Of a stretch of DNA of 64,000 bases, positions 17,518 through 26,689 are shown piece after piece (the first letter of the stretch is position 1; every line of letters begins with the position of its first letter). Below the pieces are notes generated by a model. That model did no database searches, had not been told where the DNA came from, and was given only the letters and a program-made list of their open reading frames with translations. This stretch comes from an uncultured Clostridia bacterium. GTDB lineage: Bacteria > Bacillota > Clostridia > Christensenellales > CAG-917. The stretch covers positions 124,001 through 188,000 of the forward strand of contig CASECZ010000002.1 of NCBI GenBank assembly GCA_949286725.1, given 5' to 3'. The position numbers and the translations under genes are program-made.

Positions 17518-18948
17518 ATGAACGGAATTTACATTGACCAAAAGGATTTCGGCGTGCACGAGGAGTGCGGCATATTCGGCGTGATTCAGAAGGAGAAGGC
17601 GCCCCTTGCCCGCGAGGTTTATTACGGGTTGTTCGCCCTGCAACACAGAGGGCAGGAGAGCGCGGGTATCGCCGTCAACATGCCCGACCGCAAAATCGCG
17701 TACTACAAGAATATGGGGCTCGTGAACGAGGTCTTCTCGGAAGAGGAACTTTCGCTGTTGCCCGACTCCGACATAGCAATCGGACACGTCAGATATTCGA
17801 CCTGCGGTTCGAGCAACGTCGTCAACGCCCAGCCCGTCGTATTCTACGGCAGATACGGCAGAATGGCGATTGCCCACAACGGCAACATCGTCAACGCCGC
17901 CGCAATAAAGAACTGGCTCATCGACCGCGGACACATCTTCCAGTCCTCGGTTGACAGCGAAGTCGTCGCCGCGCTCATCAACTACTATACGACGTCCAGC
18001 GTCGAGAACGGCGTGCAGAAGGCGTGCATGGATTTCGTCGGCGCGTTTGCAGTCGTATGTATGGCGGACAACAAACTCATAGCCGTGCGCGACCGTTACG
18101 GACTCAAACCGCTCGTCATGGGCAAAAAGGGCGACGCGGTCATCTTCGCAAGCGAGTCCTGCGCACTCGACGCCGTCGACGCCGAATTCGTGCGCGACGT
18201 CGAGCCCGGCGAAATGGTGGTCGTCACGCCCGACGGCAAAATCAAATCGCACAAAATCACCGTGCCCGACCCGCACCCCTGCATTTTCGAATACGTGTAT
18301 CTCGCCCGCAGCGACTCCGTCATCGACGGCGTCAGCGTGTACGAGGCGCGTTACAACTGCGGCAAGGAACTGGCAAAGAGGTTCAAAATCGACGCCGACA
18401 TCGTGGCGGGCGTGCCCGACAGCGCAACGGTCTGCGCAAGGGGATACGCCGACGTCAGCGGCCTGCCCATGGTGGACGCGCTCACGAAAAACCGCTATAT
18501 CGGCAGGACGTTCATTCAACCCAGCCAGTCCATGAGAGAGAGCGCGGTCAAAATCAAACTCAACGCGTTCAGGAGCAACATCAAAGGCAAGCGCCTGATT
18601 CTGATTGACGACAGCATAGTGCGCGGCACCACGTCCAAGAAGATAATCAACCTGTTGCGCGCAAGCGGAGCAACCGAGGTGCATATGCTGGTCGGCTCTC
18701 CTCCCGTCAAATTTCCCTGTTTCTTCGGCGTGGACATGCAGACCAAGGAGCAACTCATCGGCGCGTACAAGTCCGAGGAGGAAATCTGCAAGGAAATAGG
18801 CGCGGACAGCCTGCATTACATTCCGCTCGACTGCATGGTGAAAAGCTGCGGCGGCGGTCCTTACTGCACGGCGTGCTTCGACGGCGACTATCCCATGGAG
18901 ATTGACGAAAAAGAGGTTTTGTCCGTGGGCGACGCCCTCGAAAAATAA
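17518..18948 (+). CDS. purF: Amidophosphoribosyltransferase
   Basis: 476 residues. Converts PRPP and glutamine to phosphoribosylamine, the first purine step. It has a 16-residue propeptide before Cys17, the nucleophile of the N-terminal glutaminase domain (CGIFGVI). The PRPP-binding loop LILIDDSIVRGTTS is near residue 360. Cys residues in HPCIFEYVY, FPCFFGVD and the YCTACF pair match the iron-sulfur cluster ligands of the Bacillus-type enzyme, so it is probably oxygen-sensitive. It forms an operon with purC and ends at a strong terminator. Confidence 0.97.
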   Translation: MNGIYIDQKDFGVHEECGIFGVIQKEKAPLAREVYYGLFALQHRGQESAGIAVNMPDRKIAYYKNMGLVNEVFSEEELSLLPDSDIAIGHVRYSTCGSSNVVNAQPVVFYGRYGRMAIAHNGNIVNAAAIKNWLIDRGHIFQSSVDSEVVAALINYYTTSSVENGVQKACMDFVGAFAVVCMADNKLIAVRDRYGLKPLVMGKKGDAVIFASESCALDAVDAEFVRDVEPGEMVVVTPDGKIKSHKITVPDPHPCIFEYVYLARSDSVIDGVSVYEARYNCGKELAKRFKIDADIVAGVPDSATVCARGYADVSGLPMVDALTKNRYIGRTFIQPSQSMRESAVKIKLNAFRSNIKGKRLILIDDSIVRGTTSKKIINLLRASGATEVHMLVGSPPVKFPCFFGVDMQTKEQLIGAYKSEEEICKEIGADSLHYIPLDCMVKSCGGGPYCTACFDGDYPMEIDEKEVLSVGDALEK

Positions 18949-19010
18949 TCCGCAAAACCGCACAGACGACACCCGTCCCGCAATCGGAGCGGACAACCGA
19001 AAGCAAAATA

Positions 19011-19046
19011 AACGCCGCCTTGTCCCGTGACAAAGCGGCGTTTTTC
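19011..19046 (+). terminator. Terminator of purC-purF
   Basis: AACGCCGC pairs with GCGGCGTT, and inside it TTGTC pairs with GACAA around CCGT. Five T follow. Confidence 0.9.
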
Positions 19047-19272
19047 GTTGTCCTCGGACGCGTCGGTAAAATGCCGATGTCCGCCGAAAACGATGTTGAA
19101 TAGGCGAAACCGCGCATTAAACTGCCGTGTTTGTGTATAATTCAAAAATCGCGCGGATTGTTTTGCGGTGTGCGGACGGACGCGGGACTCCCTGTAACGG
19201 CAGGGCGGCGACGCCTCGCGACGGAACGCAGTGCAGACAAAAGAAGGCAACCGTTCGGCACCAAAAAAACAC

Positions 19273-19302
19273 AAACAAAAACCCCGCACTTTCGTGCAGG
19301 GT
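19273..19302 (-). terminator. Terminator after tRNA-Ala
   Basis: On the minus strand ACCCTGCAC pairs with GTGCGGGGT around GAAA, followed by a T-tract, 7 bases after the tRNA 3' end. Confidence 0.8.
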
Positions 19303-19308
19303 GTTGTG

Positions 19309-19384
19309 TGGTGGAGACGAGGGGATTCGAACCCCTGACCTATGCGTTGCGAACGCATCGCTCTACCAACTGAGCCACGCCCCC
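19309..19384 (-). tRNA. tRNA-Ala, anticodon CGC
   Basis: 76 bases including an encoded CCA. Cloverleaf: acceptor GGGGGCG with CGTCTCC (two G-T pairs), D-arm GCTC/GAGC, anticodon stem ATGCG/CGCAT with loop TTCGCAA (anticodon CGC, reading GCG), T-arm AGGGG/CCCCT with loop TTCGAAT. It has its own promoter and terminator. Confidence 0.95.
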
Positions 19385-19401
19385 GATTCAAATGTATTGC
19401 T

Positions 19402-19429
19402 ATTATAGCACAATCGGCGGATTTGGCAA
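19402..19429 (-). promoter_or_regulatory. Promoter of tRNA-Ala
   Basis: TTGCCA, 16-nt spacer, TATAAT on the minus strand, ending 17 bases before the tRNA. Confidence 0.7.
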
Positions 19430-19670
19430 GGATTTTGCCGCAAGTTTCGTTGCGGATTTTGAAAACCGCATTGCGCGGCGGTGCCAAAGCGCGGGTTGCG
19501 GCGCGTTGCGCGGAGCGCGAACGGAGGGACGTTGCAGGGAAATCGGACACCCGTTCGGTTTTTGCCGAGGGTGTCGCTTTATGCCGACAGGGCTCGTCTT
19601 CGGCGGGCGGTTGCGGTTGTAAAAATGTTGTAAAAGAGTTAAAAGAAGGTCTCGGAATATACTTTTCTTC
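19430..19670. other. Intergenic DNA between tRNA-Ala and the symporter
   Basis: The gap 19385-19729 holds the tRNA promoter on the minus side and the symporter promoter on the plus side. In the middle stretch I see no start codon with a ribosome binding site, no tRNA and no clear hairpin with a T-run. Confidence 0.6.
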
Positions 19671-19700
19671 TTGCGTGCGGGCGGGCGCGTATGCTATTAT
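19671..19700 (+). promoter_or_regulatory. Promoter of the symporter operon
   Basis: TTGCGT, 18-nt spacer, TATTAT, about 30 bases before ATG 19730. Confidence 0.5.
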
Positions 19701-19729
19701 ATAGTCGATTACGCATCAGGGAGAAGGAT

Positions 19730-21418
19730 ATGGCTGAAAAGGCTGCAAAAGAACCTAAGGACTTATCTTACAGACAGTCGCCCGATTACGTACCCACCAA
19801 AGAAAAACTGGCATACGGGTGCGGCGCGTTCATGGACGGCGGCGGCGTAGCGTTGATGTCGTGCGTCATGCTGAAATACATGACGACGATGGGCATCGAA
19901 ATGGCGGTTGCTTCCACCATAATGATGGTCGCCAAATTCTGGGACGCAATCACCGACCCGCTCATGGGGTTCATCAGCGACAACACCCGCGGACGCTGGG
20001 GCAGGCGCAAACCCTATATGTTTGTCGGCGGCATACTCCTCATCATCGGAATATTCCTGTTGTTCATGCCCGTCAGGGAGTGGGGCATGTCGGTTGCGGA
20101 TTTCGTGCCGTACATCATCATCATGTATCTGTTGTGGAACACGTTCTCCACAATCACGATGGTGCCTTACTGTTCGATGGCGAGCGACATTTCTCCTTCT
20201 TTCAAGGAGCGCAACAACGCCAACACGGTAAAACTCGTTTTCAACGCCGTGGCAAGCGGACTTGCCTATGTGCTTCCTCTTCTGTTTATCGAAGCTCTCA
20301 CCAAAAAGGACGGATTCATGTTCATGCCGAACATTTCGGCGACGGACTTCTGGCTTGCAATAAGCATCATCTTCGGCGTCCTGTTCGGCGGCGGTCTCAT
20401 CGTCTGCGGTCTGTTCGTGAAAGAGCGCATCAAGGCGACCGCGCCCAAAGAGAAGTTCGATTTCAAGCAGTTTTGCAAAAACTACGCCGCACCTTACAAG
20501 AACCGTTCCTACCGCTGGCACATAGTCATGTACGTCGCGGCATTCATATGCCTCGACATGATTTCCGCACTCGCGGTGTACTACGCAACCGACGTGTGGC
20601 ACGGTTACACGCTGTTCGGCAAGGACATGTCCTCGCTCTTCATCATCGCGCCTCTCATGGTGGCGGCGGTGCTCATGTTCCCGCTCGCACGCTACGTCAT
20701 GGACAAGAAGAGCAAACAGTTCGCGTTCAGAATGGGCTTGCCGTGCTACATAATAGCGGGCATAATGCTTGCGGTCATGGACCCGTCCTGGGCGCCTCCC
20801 ATTCTCGTTCCCATCGTGGCGTTGCTCATGGGCTTCGGTTTCGGCGGCGCGCAGATGATGCCCTGGATTATATTCCCCGACACGGTCGACGTCGCGCAGA
20901 TGGCGACGGGCGAACGTCCGACGGGCACGTACAGCGGAATGATGACCCTTGCGCGCAAGACAGCGGGCGCATTGGGCGTCGGTCTCATCGGCTGGATGCT
21001 CGACCCGATAGGCTACATCGTCAACGACAGCGACGACCCCGCGAAATATATTCCTCAGACGGAAGAAGTTCTGCTTGCGGTCCGTCTTATTATGGGCATC
21101 GCAATCGTGGTGTTCATCTCGATTGCTCTGTACGCGTCTTTCCGCTACAAGATAACCAACAAGAAACTTGCCCGCGTGCGTTACTTCATCGACGCGCGTA
21201 AAGAGGGCACCGTGCTTTCCGAGGAGGAAGAGGCGGAGCGTGCCGCGCTGGTGCATGAGTTATACGGCAACAAGGACCCCGGCGGTTATCCCGCTGCGGG
21301 TATAGGCGGCGGCGAAACGGTGGAGGGCGACGTGCCGGACACGATAGAGGGCGACGTGCCCGAAGAGGCTTTCACCATCATCGCGGCGGAAGACGAGAAG
21401 CCCTCAGAGGAAAAATGA
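19730..21418 (+). CDS. GPH-family sugar:cation symporter (MelB-like)
   Basis: 562 residues with about 12 membrane segments. The glycoside-pentoside-hexuronide:cation symporter signature is clear after helix 2: DAITDPLMGFISDNTRGRWG followed by RRKPY. Such proteins import sugars or glycosides with sodium or protons. The C-terminal 100 residues form a charged cytoplasmic tail ending in acidic Gly/Pro-rich sequence, unusually long for the family. ATG 19730 with GAAGG upstream is preferred over an in-frame ATG at 19691 that overlaps the promoter. The stop overlaps the phosphoesterase start (ATGA), so the two are coupled. Substrate not determinable. Confidence 0.88.
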   Translation: MAEKAAKEPKDLSYRQSPDYVPTKEKLAYGCGAFMDGGGVALMSCVMLKYMTTMGIEMAVASTIMMVAKFWDAITDPLMGFISDNTRGRWGRRKPYMFVGGILLIIGIFLLFMPVREWGMSVADFVPYIIIMYLLWNTFSTITMVPYCSMASDISPSFKERNNANTVKLVFNAVASGLAYVLPLLFIEALTKKDGFMFMPNISATDFWLAISIIFGVLFGGGLIVCGLFVKERIKATAPKEKFDFKQFCKNYAAPYKNRSYRWHIVMYVAAFICLDMISALAVYYATDVWHGYTLFGKDMSSLFIIAPLMVAAVLMFPLARYVMDKKSKQFAFRMGLPCYIIAGIMLAVMDPSWAPPILVPIVALLMGFGFGGAQMMPWIIFPDTVDVAQMATGERPTGTYSGMMTLARKTAGALGVGLIGWMLDPIGYIVNDSDDPAKYIPQTEEVLLAVRLIMGIAIVVFISIALYASFRYKITNKKLARVRYFIDARKEGTVLSEEEEAERAALVHELYGNKDPGGYPAAGIGGGETVEGDVPDTIEGDVPEEAFTIIAAEDEKPSEEK

Positions 21419-22431
21419 AAGCTGAGTTCGCAAGAGAAAAGGACCGTACGGTCATCAGAATGGCGGAGGGCAGACCTTTCCGCATTCTGCAACTGACGGA
21501 CATACACATAGGCGGCGGGTTTCTCAGCCGCAAGAAGGACGCGCTCGCGCTCGACGCGGTGAGAAAAATCGTGCGCGCGGCGGACGCCGATTTCGTGGTC
21601 GTGACGGGAGACATGGCTTATCCGTTGCTTCCATTTTCGGGCACGATAAACAACATGCGTTCGACGAAGATGTTTGCCGAGACCATGGAAAGCCTCGGCG
21701 TGCCATGGACGTGCGTGTTCGGAAATCACGACGCGGAGCACGGTTCTTTGTACAAAAAAGACAGATTGGCCGACTACTACGAGTCGTTGAAGTGCTGTTT
21801 CTTCCGCAAAGGCGACCCGAACCTGTCCGGCGTGGGCAATCACTGGTTCCGTCTGGAAAAAGCGGACGGCACGCTCGTCGCGCTGCTCATGATGATTGAC
21901 AGCAACAGTTACGTCGGCAAGACCTTTTTCAGCGGCTTCGACGTGATACACGACAACCAGACGGACTGGTACGAGCGCATAGTGAAAGAGAATTCGCCCG
22001 AAGGCGGCGTGGTGCCGTCGTTCGCGTTCTTCCACATTCCCCCCAAGGAGTTCAAGGAGGGTTGGGAAAAATGCTATCGCGGCGACCCCGAAGCGGTGTA
22101 CCGTCTGGGTTTCGTGGGAGAGAAGGACAACTATTTCGGCTATCCCAAGACGAAGGAGGGCAACTTCTTCCGCAGGATGACGGAACTGGGCAGCTGCAAG
22201 GCGATGTATATGGGGCACGACCACCTCAACACGCTGAGCATCGACTACAAGGGCATTCGCCTGACGTACGGCATGAGCATAGATTATCTGGCATATGCCA
22301 AAATACTGGGGCAGATACCCACCGCCAAATGCCACACGCAGAGAGGCGGAACGGTGACGGACGTATACGCCGACGGCAGTTTCGAAATCTCGATGTTGCC
22401 GCTGGACGACATCGTCGCCGCCGAGAAGTAA
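21415..22431 (+). CDS. Calcineurin-like metallophosphoesterase
   Basis: 338 residues with all five metal motifs: TDIHIG (DxH) near residue 28, VVTGDMA (GD) near 63, FGNHDAEHG (GNHD) near 101, FFHIPP (H) near 205 and MGHDHLN (GHxH) near 266. No signal peptide, so it is probably cytoplasmic. Family members cleave phosphomonoesters, diesters or sugar phosphates. Translational coupling to the symporter suggests it acts on a product of the imported compound, which is inference. No terminator was seen before the decarboxylase genes 64 bases later. Confidence 0.88.
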   Translation: MKAEFAREKDRTVIRMAEGRPFRILQLTDIHIGGGFLSRKKDALALDAVRKIVRAADADFVVVTGDMAYPLLPFSGTINNMRSTKMFAETMESLGVPWTCVFGNHDAEHGSLYKKDRLADYYESLKCCFFRKGDPNLSGVGNHWFRLEKADGTLVALLMMIDSNSYVGKTFFSGFDVIHDNQTDWYERIVKENSPEGGVVPSFAFFHIPPKEFKEGWEKCYRGDPEAVYRLGFVGEKDNYFGYPKTKEGNFFRRMTELGSCKAMYMGHDHLNTLSIDYKGIRLTYGMSIDYLAYAKILGQIPTAKCHTQRGGTVTDVYADGSFEISMLPLDDIVAAEK

Positions 22432-22495
22432 AGGAAAACGCTCTCGCGCAAAGCGCGCGGGAGATAATGAATATTATTATTCCTTGGAGGAAAAA

Positions 22496-23875
22496 ATGAA
22501 AATCGGTTTTACTGAAACAGTTTTGCGCGACGCGAACCAATCCCTGATTGCAACGCGTTTGCCCTACGAGAAATTCGCCGACATTTTACCCGAAATGGAC
22601 AAAGCAGGCTATTACAGCGTTGAATGCTGGGGCGGCGCGGTCTTCGACTGTTGCCTGCGCTACCTCAACGAGGACCCGTGGGAGAGGTTGCGTAAACTCC
22701 GCAAGGGTATGCCCAACACCAAACTGCAAATGCTGCTTCGCGGGCAAAACCTGCTCGGCTACAAGCATTATCCCGACGAAATCGTGCGTATGTTCGTGGC
22801 TAAGTCCGTCGAGAACGGCATCGACATCATAAGGATATTCGACGCGTTGAACGACCTGCGCAACATCGAAGTCGCCACCGACGAAGCCATCAAGCGCGGC
22901 GCGCAGGTTTCGGGCACAATCAGCTATACGCAGTCGCCCGTGCACACCATCAAGGCTTTCGCCAAACTCGCCAAGGATATGGAGAGCATGGGCGTCGCCA
23001 CCATCTGCATCAAGGATATGGCGGGCGTAATGAGCCCTCAGGAGGCTTACGAGCTGATTTCCGAGATCAAGAAGAGCGTCAAACTGCCCGTGGTACTGCA
23101 CACGCACTGCACGACGGGTATGGCGTATATGACATATCTCAAAGCGGCGGAAGCGGGCGTCGATGTCATCGACACGGCGACGTCCTGTTTCAGCGGCGGC
23201 AGTTCTCAGCCCGCCACGGAAACGCTCAATTTCGCTTTTGAGGGTCTAGGTTACGAAACGGGGCTGGACGCCGCGGTTCTGAAACGCGTCAACGATTTCT
23301 TCAAACCCGTCCGCGACGAGTTCCTCAAATCGGGACAGCTCGACCCCAAGATGCTCGCAACCGATACGGACGCGCTCAACTACAAGGTTCCCGGCGGTAT
23401 GCTTTCCAACCTCGTTGCGCAGCTCAAAGCGCAGAACGCAATGGACAAGTTCGACCTGGTGCTCGAAGAGACCCCGAAGGTGCGTGCGGACCTCGGATAT
23501 CCTCCGCTCGTCACGCCTATGAGCCAGATGGTCGGCGTCCAGGCGACGGCAAACGTGCTCGCCGGCGAGAGATACAAGAATATCTCCAAAGAAGTCAAGG
23601 CGTACTGCAAAGGCGAGTACGGCAAGGCGCCCGGCAAAATCAATCCCGAAGTGCTCAAACTCGTGCTCGGCGACGAAAAACCCATACAGGGACGTTACGC
23701 CGACACGCTCGAACCTGTTTTCGAAAAGACCAAAAAGGAACTCGAAGGCATCGCCAAGAACGACGAAGACGTGCTGTCTTACATTTTGTTCCCGCAGGTT
23801 ACGGAAAAATATTTCGCCGCGCGTAAAGCAAAAGAGGAGAAGGTGGTGCGTTACACCATCGCTCCCGCGGAGTAA
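22496..23875 (+). CDS. oadA: Oxaloacetate decarboxylase alpha subunit (carboxyltransferase)
   Basis: 459 residues. It moves CO2 from a 2-oxo acid to biotin. The HMGL-like barrel starts with FTETVLRDANQSLIATR, and the metal-site motif HTHCTTGMA is near residue 200. A conserved Lys in CIKDMAG and the post-barrel domain with PGGMLSNL are present. Unlike the classical 600-residue OadA, it ends before a biotin domain, which is encoded separately at 24259. The start at 22496 has GGAGG six bases upstream. A pyruvate carboxylase 5S-like role is the alternative; the downstream beta subunit favours a decarboxylase pump. Confidence 0.9.
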   Translation: MKIGFTETVLRDANQSLIATRLPYEKFADILPEMDKAGYYSVECWGGAVFDCCLRYLNEDPWERLRKLRKGMPNTKLQMLLRGQNLLGYKHYPDEIVRMFVAKSVENGIDIIRIFDALNDLRNIEVATDEAIKRGAQVSGTISYTQSPVHTIKAFAKLAKDMESMGVATICIKDMAGVMSPQEAYELISEIKKSVKLPVVLHTHCTTGMAYMTYLKAAEAGVDVIDTATSCFSGGSSQPATETLNFAFEGLGYETGLDAAVLKRVNDFFKPVRDEFLKSGQLDPKMLATDTDALNYKVPGGMLSNLVAQLKAQNAMDKFDLVLEETPKVRADLGYPPLVTPMSQMVGVQATANVLAGERYKNISKEVKAYCKGEYGKAPGKINPEVLKLVLGDEKPIQGRYADTLEPVFEKTKKELEGIAKNDEDVLSYILFPQVTEKYFAARKAKEEKVVRYTIAPAE

Positions 23876-23887
23876 TAAGGAGGCGTT

Positions 23888-24244
23888 ATGCAAATAGGAG
23901 CTCTCGACGCATTGCTGATTTCCGTCATTGGCATAGCCATAGTTTTCGCCGTGCTCATGATTCTGATGGGAGTCATAATGCTTATGGGACTGATTGCGGA
24001 CAAATCCCCCGCGATTGCCGCAAAACTTCCCAAATTCAAGTTCGGCAAAAAGAAGAAAGCGGCAGAGGACACCGCCGCCCCCGCAGAGACGAGCGACGCT
24101 CAGCCCGCGGTCGGCACTTGCGGCGAACTGTTGCTTGTCAACACGGAGGAGCGCGACGCCGCCATGATCATGGCAATCGTCGCCGACACCCTCGACACCC
24201 CCTTGAACGAACTCAGGTTCAAGACTATCAGGAGAGTTGATTAA
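23888..24244 (+). CDS. oadG: OadG-like gamma subunit of the decarboxylase pump
   Basis: 118 residues: one N-terminal membrane segment (8-34), a basic stretch FKFGKKKKAAE, an Ala/Glu linker and a short C-terminal domain. This is the form of gamma subunits that anchor the carboxyltransferase to the membrane-bound beta subunit. AAGGAGG lies before the ATG. Position between alpha and the biotin carrier supports the call; sequence identity in this family is low. Confidence 0.75.
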   Translation: MQIGALDALLISVIGIAIVFAVLMILMGVIMLMGLIADKSPAIAAKLPKFKFGKKKKAAEDTAAPAETSDAQPAVGTCGELLLVNTEERDAAMIMAIVADTLDTPLNELRFKTIRRVD

Positions 24245-24258
24245 GGAGATTTCTGGAT

Positions 24259-24663
24259 ATGATATACAAAGTCACTTTGAACGGTAAGACATACGAAGTG
24301 GAAGTGGAAAAAGGCGAAGCCGTCATTCAGGCGGAGTACGAAGCGGCTCTTCCCGTCGCGGCTCCCGCGGCGGCACCCGCGCCCGCGGCTGCACCGGTCG
24401 CCCCCGCCGCACCTGCGGCTCCCGCGGCAGCTCCCGCAGCGGCGGCAGGCGCAAATTCCGTCACCGCACCTCTTCCCGGCAACATCAACGACGTCAAAGT
24501 CGCCGTGGGACAGACCGTCAAAGCGGGTACGGTGCTTGTCATTCTCGAAGCAATGAAGATGGAAAACGAAGTCGTCGCCCCCAAAGACGGCACGGTTTCG
24601 CGCATTTTCGTACAGAAAGGGGCGGTCGTTCAGACTGGCGATCCGCTCGTCAACATCGATTGA
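24259..24663 (+). CDS. Biotin carboxyl carrier protein of the decarboxylase
   Basis: 134 residues. Residues 1-28 form a small beta domain, then a 40-residue Ala/Pro linker (30-65), then the biotinyl domain with the modification site EAMKM (Lys100). It carries carboxybiotin from the alpha to the beta subunit. The flexible linker is typical of decarboxylase carriers. AAGGAG lies upstream of the ATG, and 14 bases separate it from oadG. Confidence 0.95.
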   Translation: MIYKVTLNGKTYEVEVEKGEAVIQAEYEAALPVAAPAAAPAPAAAPVAPAAPAAPAAAPAAAAGANSVTAPLPGNINDVKVAVGQTVKAGTVLVILEAMKMENEVVAPKDGTVSRIFVQKGAVVQTGDPLVNID

Positions 24664-24675
24664 TAAGAGGGCGTT

Positions 24676-25869
24676 ATGGATTTTGTCGAAACAATGAAAA
24701 ACCTGTGGGAGTCAAGCGGTTTCGCCAACTTCCGCTGGGAGAACGCCGTAATGATTATCATCGCGTTCTTCTTTCTGTTCTTGGGCATCAAAAAGAAATT
24801 CGAGCCGCTGCTTCTGGTCGGCATCGCTTTCGGTATGCTGATAAGCAATCTGCCCGGACCGATTTCGGGTTGGCTGTATCACCCCGAGTTCTGGGTCGGT
24901 GAAGAAGCCGTCGCAAACGGCGTCGACTATGCCAACGTCCTGAACAACGGCGGGCTTATCGACATACTGTACATCGGCGTCAAGACGGGCGTTTATCCCT
25001 GTCTTATTTTCCTCGGCGTCGGGGCGATGACGGACTTCGAACCCTTGCTTTCCAACCCCAAATCGCTGATACTCGGCGCGGCGGCGCAGATAGGCATTTA
25101 CGTGGCGTTCTTCTTTGCCGTAATCTTCGGATTCTCTGGCGAACAGGCGGCGTCCATCGGTATCATCGGCGGCGCGGACGGTCCCACCGCAATATGGCTT
25201 GCAAAGGGGCTTGCTCCCGAACTGCTCGCGGCAATCGCCGTGGCGGCGTACTCGTATATGGCGTTGATACCCATCATTCAGCCTCCGCTCATGCGCCTCG
25301 TCACCACCAAGAAGGAGCGCGCCATAGTCATGAAGCCCACCCGCAAAGTCACCAAGGCGGAAAAGATACTGTTCCCCATCGTGGTCACGACGGCGACCTG
25401 CCTTTTCCTCCCCTCGGTTGCGCCTTTGCTCGGCTGCCTTATGCTCGGCAACCTGTTCAGGGAATGCGGCGTGACGGCAAGACTTTCCGACACCGCGCAG
25501 AACGCGCTGATGAACATCGTCACGATATTGCTCGGCATCTCCGTCGGCGCAACGGCGCATTACTCCACCTTCCTTACGGCGGACACTCTCAAAATCGTCG
25601 CGCTCGGTCTGCTGGCATTCGTGTTTGCAACGCTCGGCGGTCTGCTCATCGGCAAACTGCTTTGCTGGCTCACCAAAGGCAAAATCAATCCGCTCATCGG
25701 TTCCGCAGGCGTGTCCGCAGTTCCTATGGCGGCGCGTGTTTCCAACCTCGAAGGTCTGCGTGCCAAACCCGGCAACTATCTGCTCATGCACGCAATGGGG
25801 CCCAATGTGGCGGGCGTCATCGGCTCTGCCGTTGCGGCAGGTTTCCTGATGGCGGTGTTCGGCGGCTGA
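24676..25869 (+). CDS. oadB: Sodium-pumping decarboxylase beta subunit
   Basis: 397 residues with about nine to eleven membrane segments. It decarboxylates carboxybiotin and uses the energy to export sodium ions. The conserved region IIGGADGPTAIW, with an Asp implicated in sodium transport, is near residue 163, and PMAARVSNLEGL is near residue 350. Length matches OadB, MmdB and GcdB, so substrate specificity rests on the alpha subunit. It lies 12 bases after the biotin carrier. Confidence 0.95.
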   Translation: MDFVETMKNLWESSGFANFRWENAVMIIIAFFFLFLGIKKKFEPLLLVGIAFGMLISNLPGPISGWLYHPEFWVGEEAVANGVDYANVLNNGGLIDILYIGVKTGVYPCLIFLGVGAMTDFEPLLSNPKSLILGAAAQIGIYVAFFFAVIFGFSGEQAASIGIIGGADGPTAIWLAKGLAPELLAAIAVAAYSYMALIPIIQPPLMRLVTTKKERAIVMKPTRKVTKAEKILFPIVVTTATCLFLPSVAPLLGCLMLGNLFRECGVTARLSDTAQNALMNIVTILLGISVGATAHYSTFLTADTLKIVALGLLAFVFATLGGLLIGKLLCWLTKGKINPLIGSAGVSAVPMAARVSNLEGLRAKPGNYLLMHAMGPNVAGVIGSAVAAGFLMAVFGG

Positions 25870-25879
25870 CGCGCGGACT

Positions 25880-26689
25880 ATGGAAGAATACGTTTTCAAG
25901 ACATACGCAAAGCAGGGCAGTACGCTGCCTTGTTTTTGCTATAACACGGTACAGTCCACCAACCTCACCGCAAAGGAATTCGTCCGCGCGGGCGACGCGC
26001 CCCGTGTGTTTGCGGTCGTTGCCCGCGGGCAGAGCGGCGGGCGCGGAAGATACGGGAGGCACTTCCTTTCGGCGGAGGACAAGGGCGTGTTCGTCACTTA
26101 TGCCCGCCGCATCGATGACGACTTCGACGCAACTCCGCTCGGGGGGCTTTGCGCCCTCTGCGTGTGCGACCTGCTCGGTGAAACCTTCGACTTGAAATGC
26201 GGGGTGAAATGGCCCAACGACGTTCAGACCGAGGGGAAAAAGATATGCGGAATTCTGCCCGAAACCGTGTATTCGGCACAGGGCGAAAGATACCTTCTTC
26301 TCGGCACGGGCGTCAACCTGTTCTATGCTGAAGAGGATTTCGGCGAGCTTGCGTCAATCGCCACATCGGCGACATTATCGTGCAAAAACGACAACATAAA
26401 CAGGCGTTTTGAACAAAACAAGAGAGAAAGCATATATATGCTGGGCGCAAGACTCGCCGCATTGAACGACGACCTTTGCGAGGCGTTTTTTGCCGATGCG
26501 AAATCGGTGTGCGCGCGCTATGCCGAGGTGCTGGTCACCACGGGCAAAAACGTCACGTTTCAAGATGCGGACGGCAGGACGCGTTGCGGTGTCGCGCTCG
26601 GTACGGACGAAAGATGCGCACTCGTAGTGGAGTGTTCCGACGGAGTGCGCCGCAGGATAAATTGGGGAGAGGTGACGGTGCAGTCATGA
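25880..26689 (+). CDS. birA: Biotin--protein ligase, no DNA-binding domain
   Basis: 269 residues. It activates biotin to biotinyl-AMP and attaches it to the carrier lysine. The core motifs are visible: STNLTAKEF at residues 26-34, GRGRYGRHF near 54 (binds biotinyl-AMP), KWPNDV near 113 and GTGVNL near 142. There is no N-terminal helix-turn-helix, so it cannot act as the biotin repressor. Placement 10 bases after oadB suggests dedicated modification of the decarboxylase carrier at 24259. Confidence 0.93.
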   Translation: MEEYVFKTYAKQGSTLPCFCYNTVQSTNLTAKEFVRAGDAPRVFAVVARGQSGGRGRYGRHFLSAEDKGVFVTYARRIDDDFDATPLGGLCALCVCDLLGETFDLKCGVKWPNDVQTEGKKICGILPETVYSAQGERYLLLGTGVNLFYAEEDFGELASIATSATLSCKNDNINRRFEQNKRESIYMLGARLAALNDDLCEAFFADAKSVCARYAEVLVTTGKNVTFQDADGRTRCGVALGTDERCALVVECSDGVRRRINWGEVTVQS

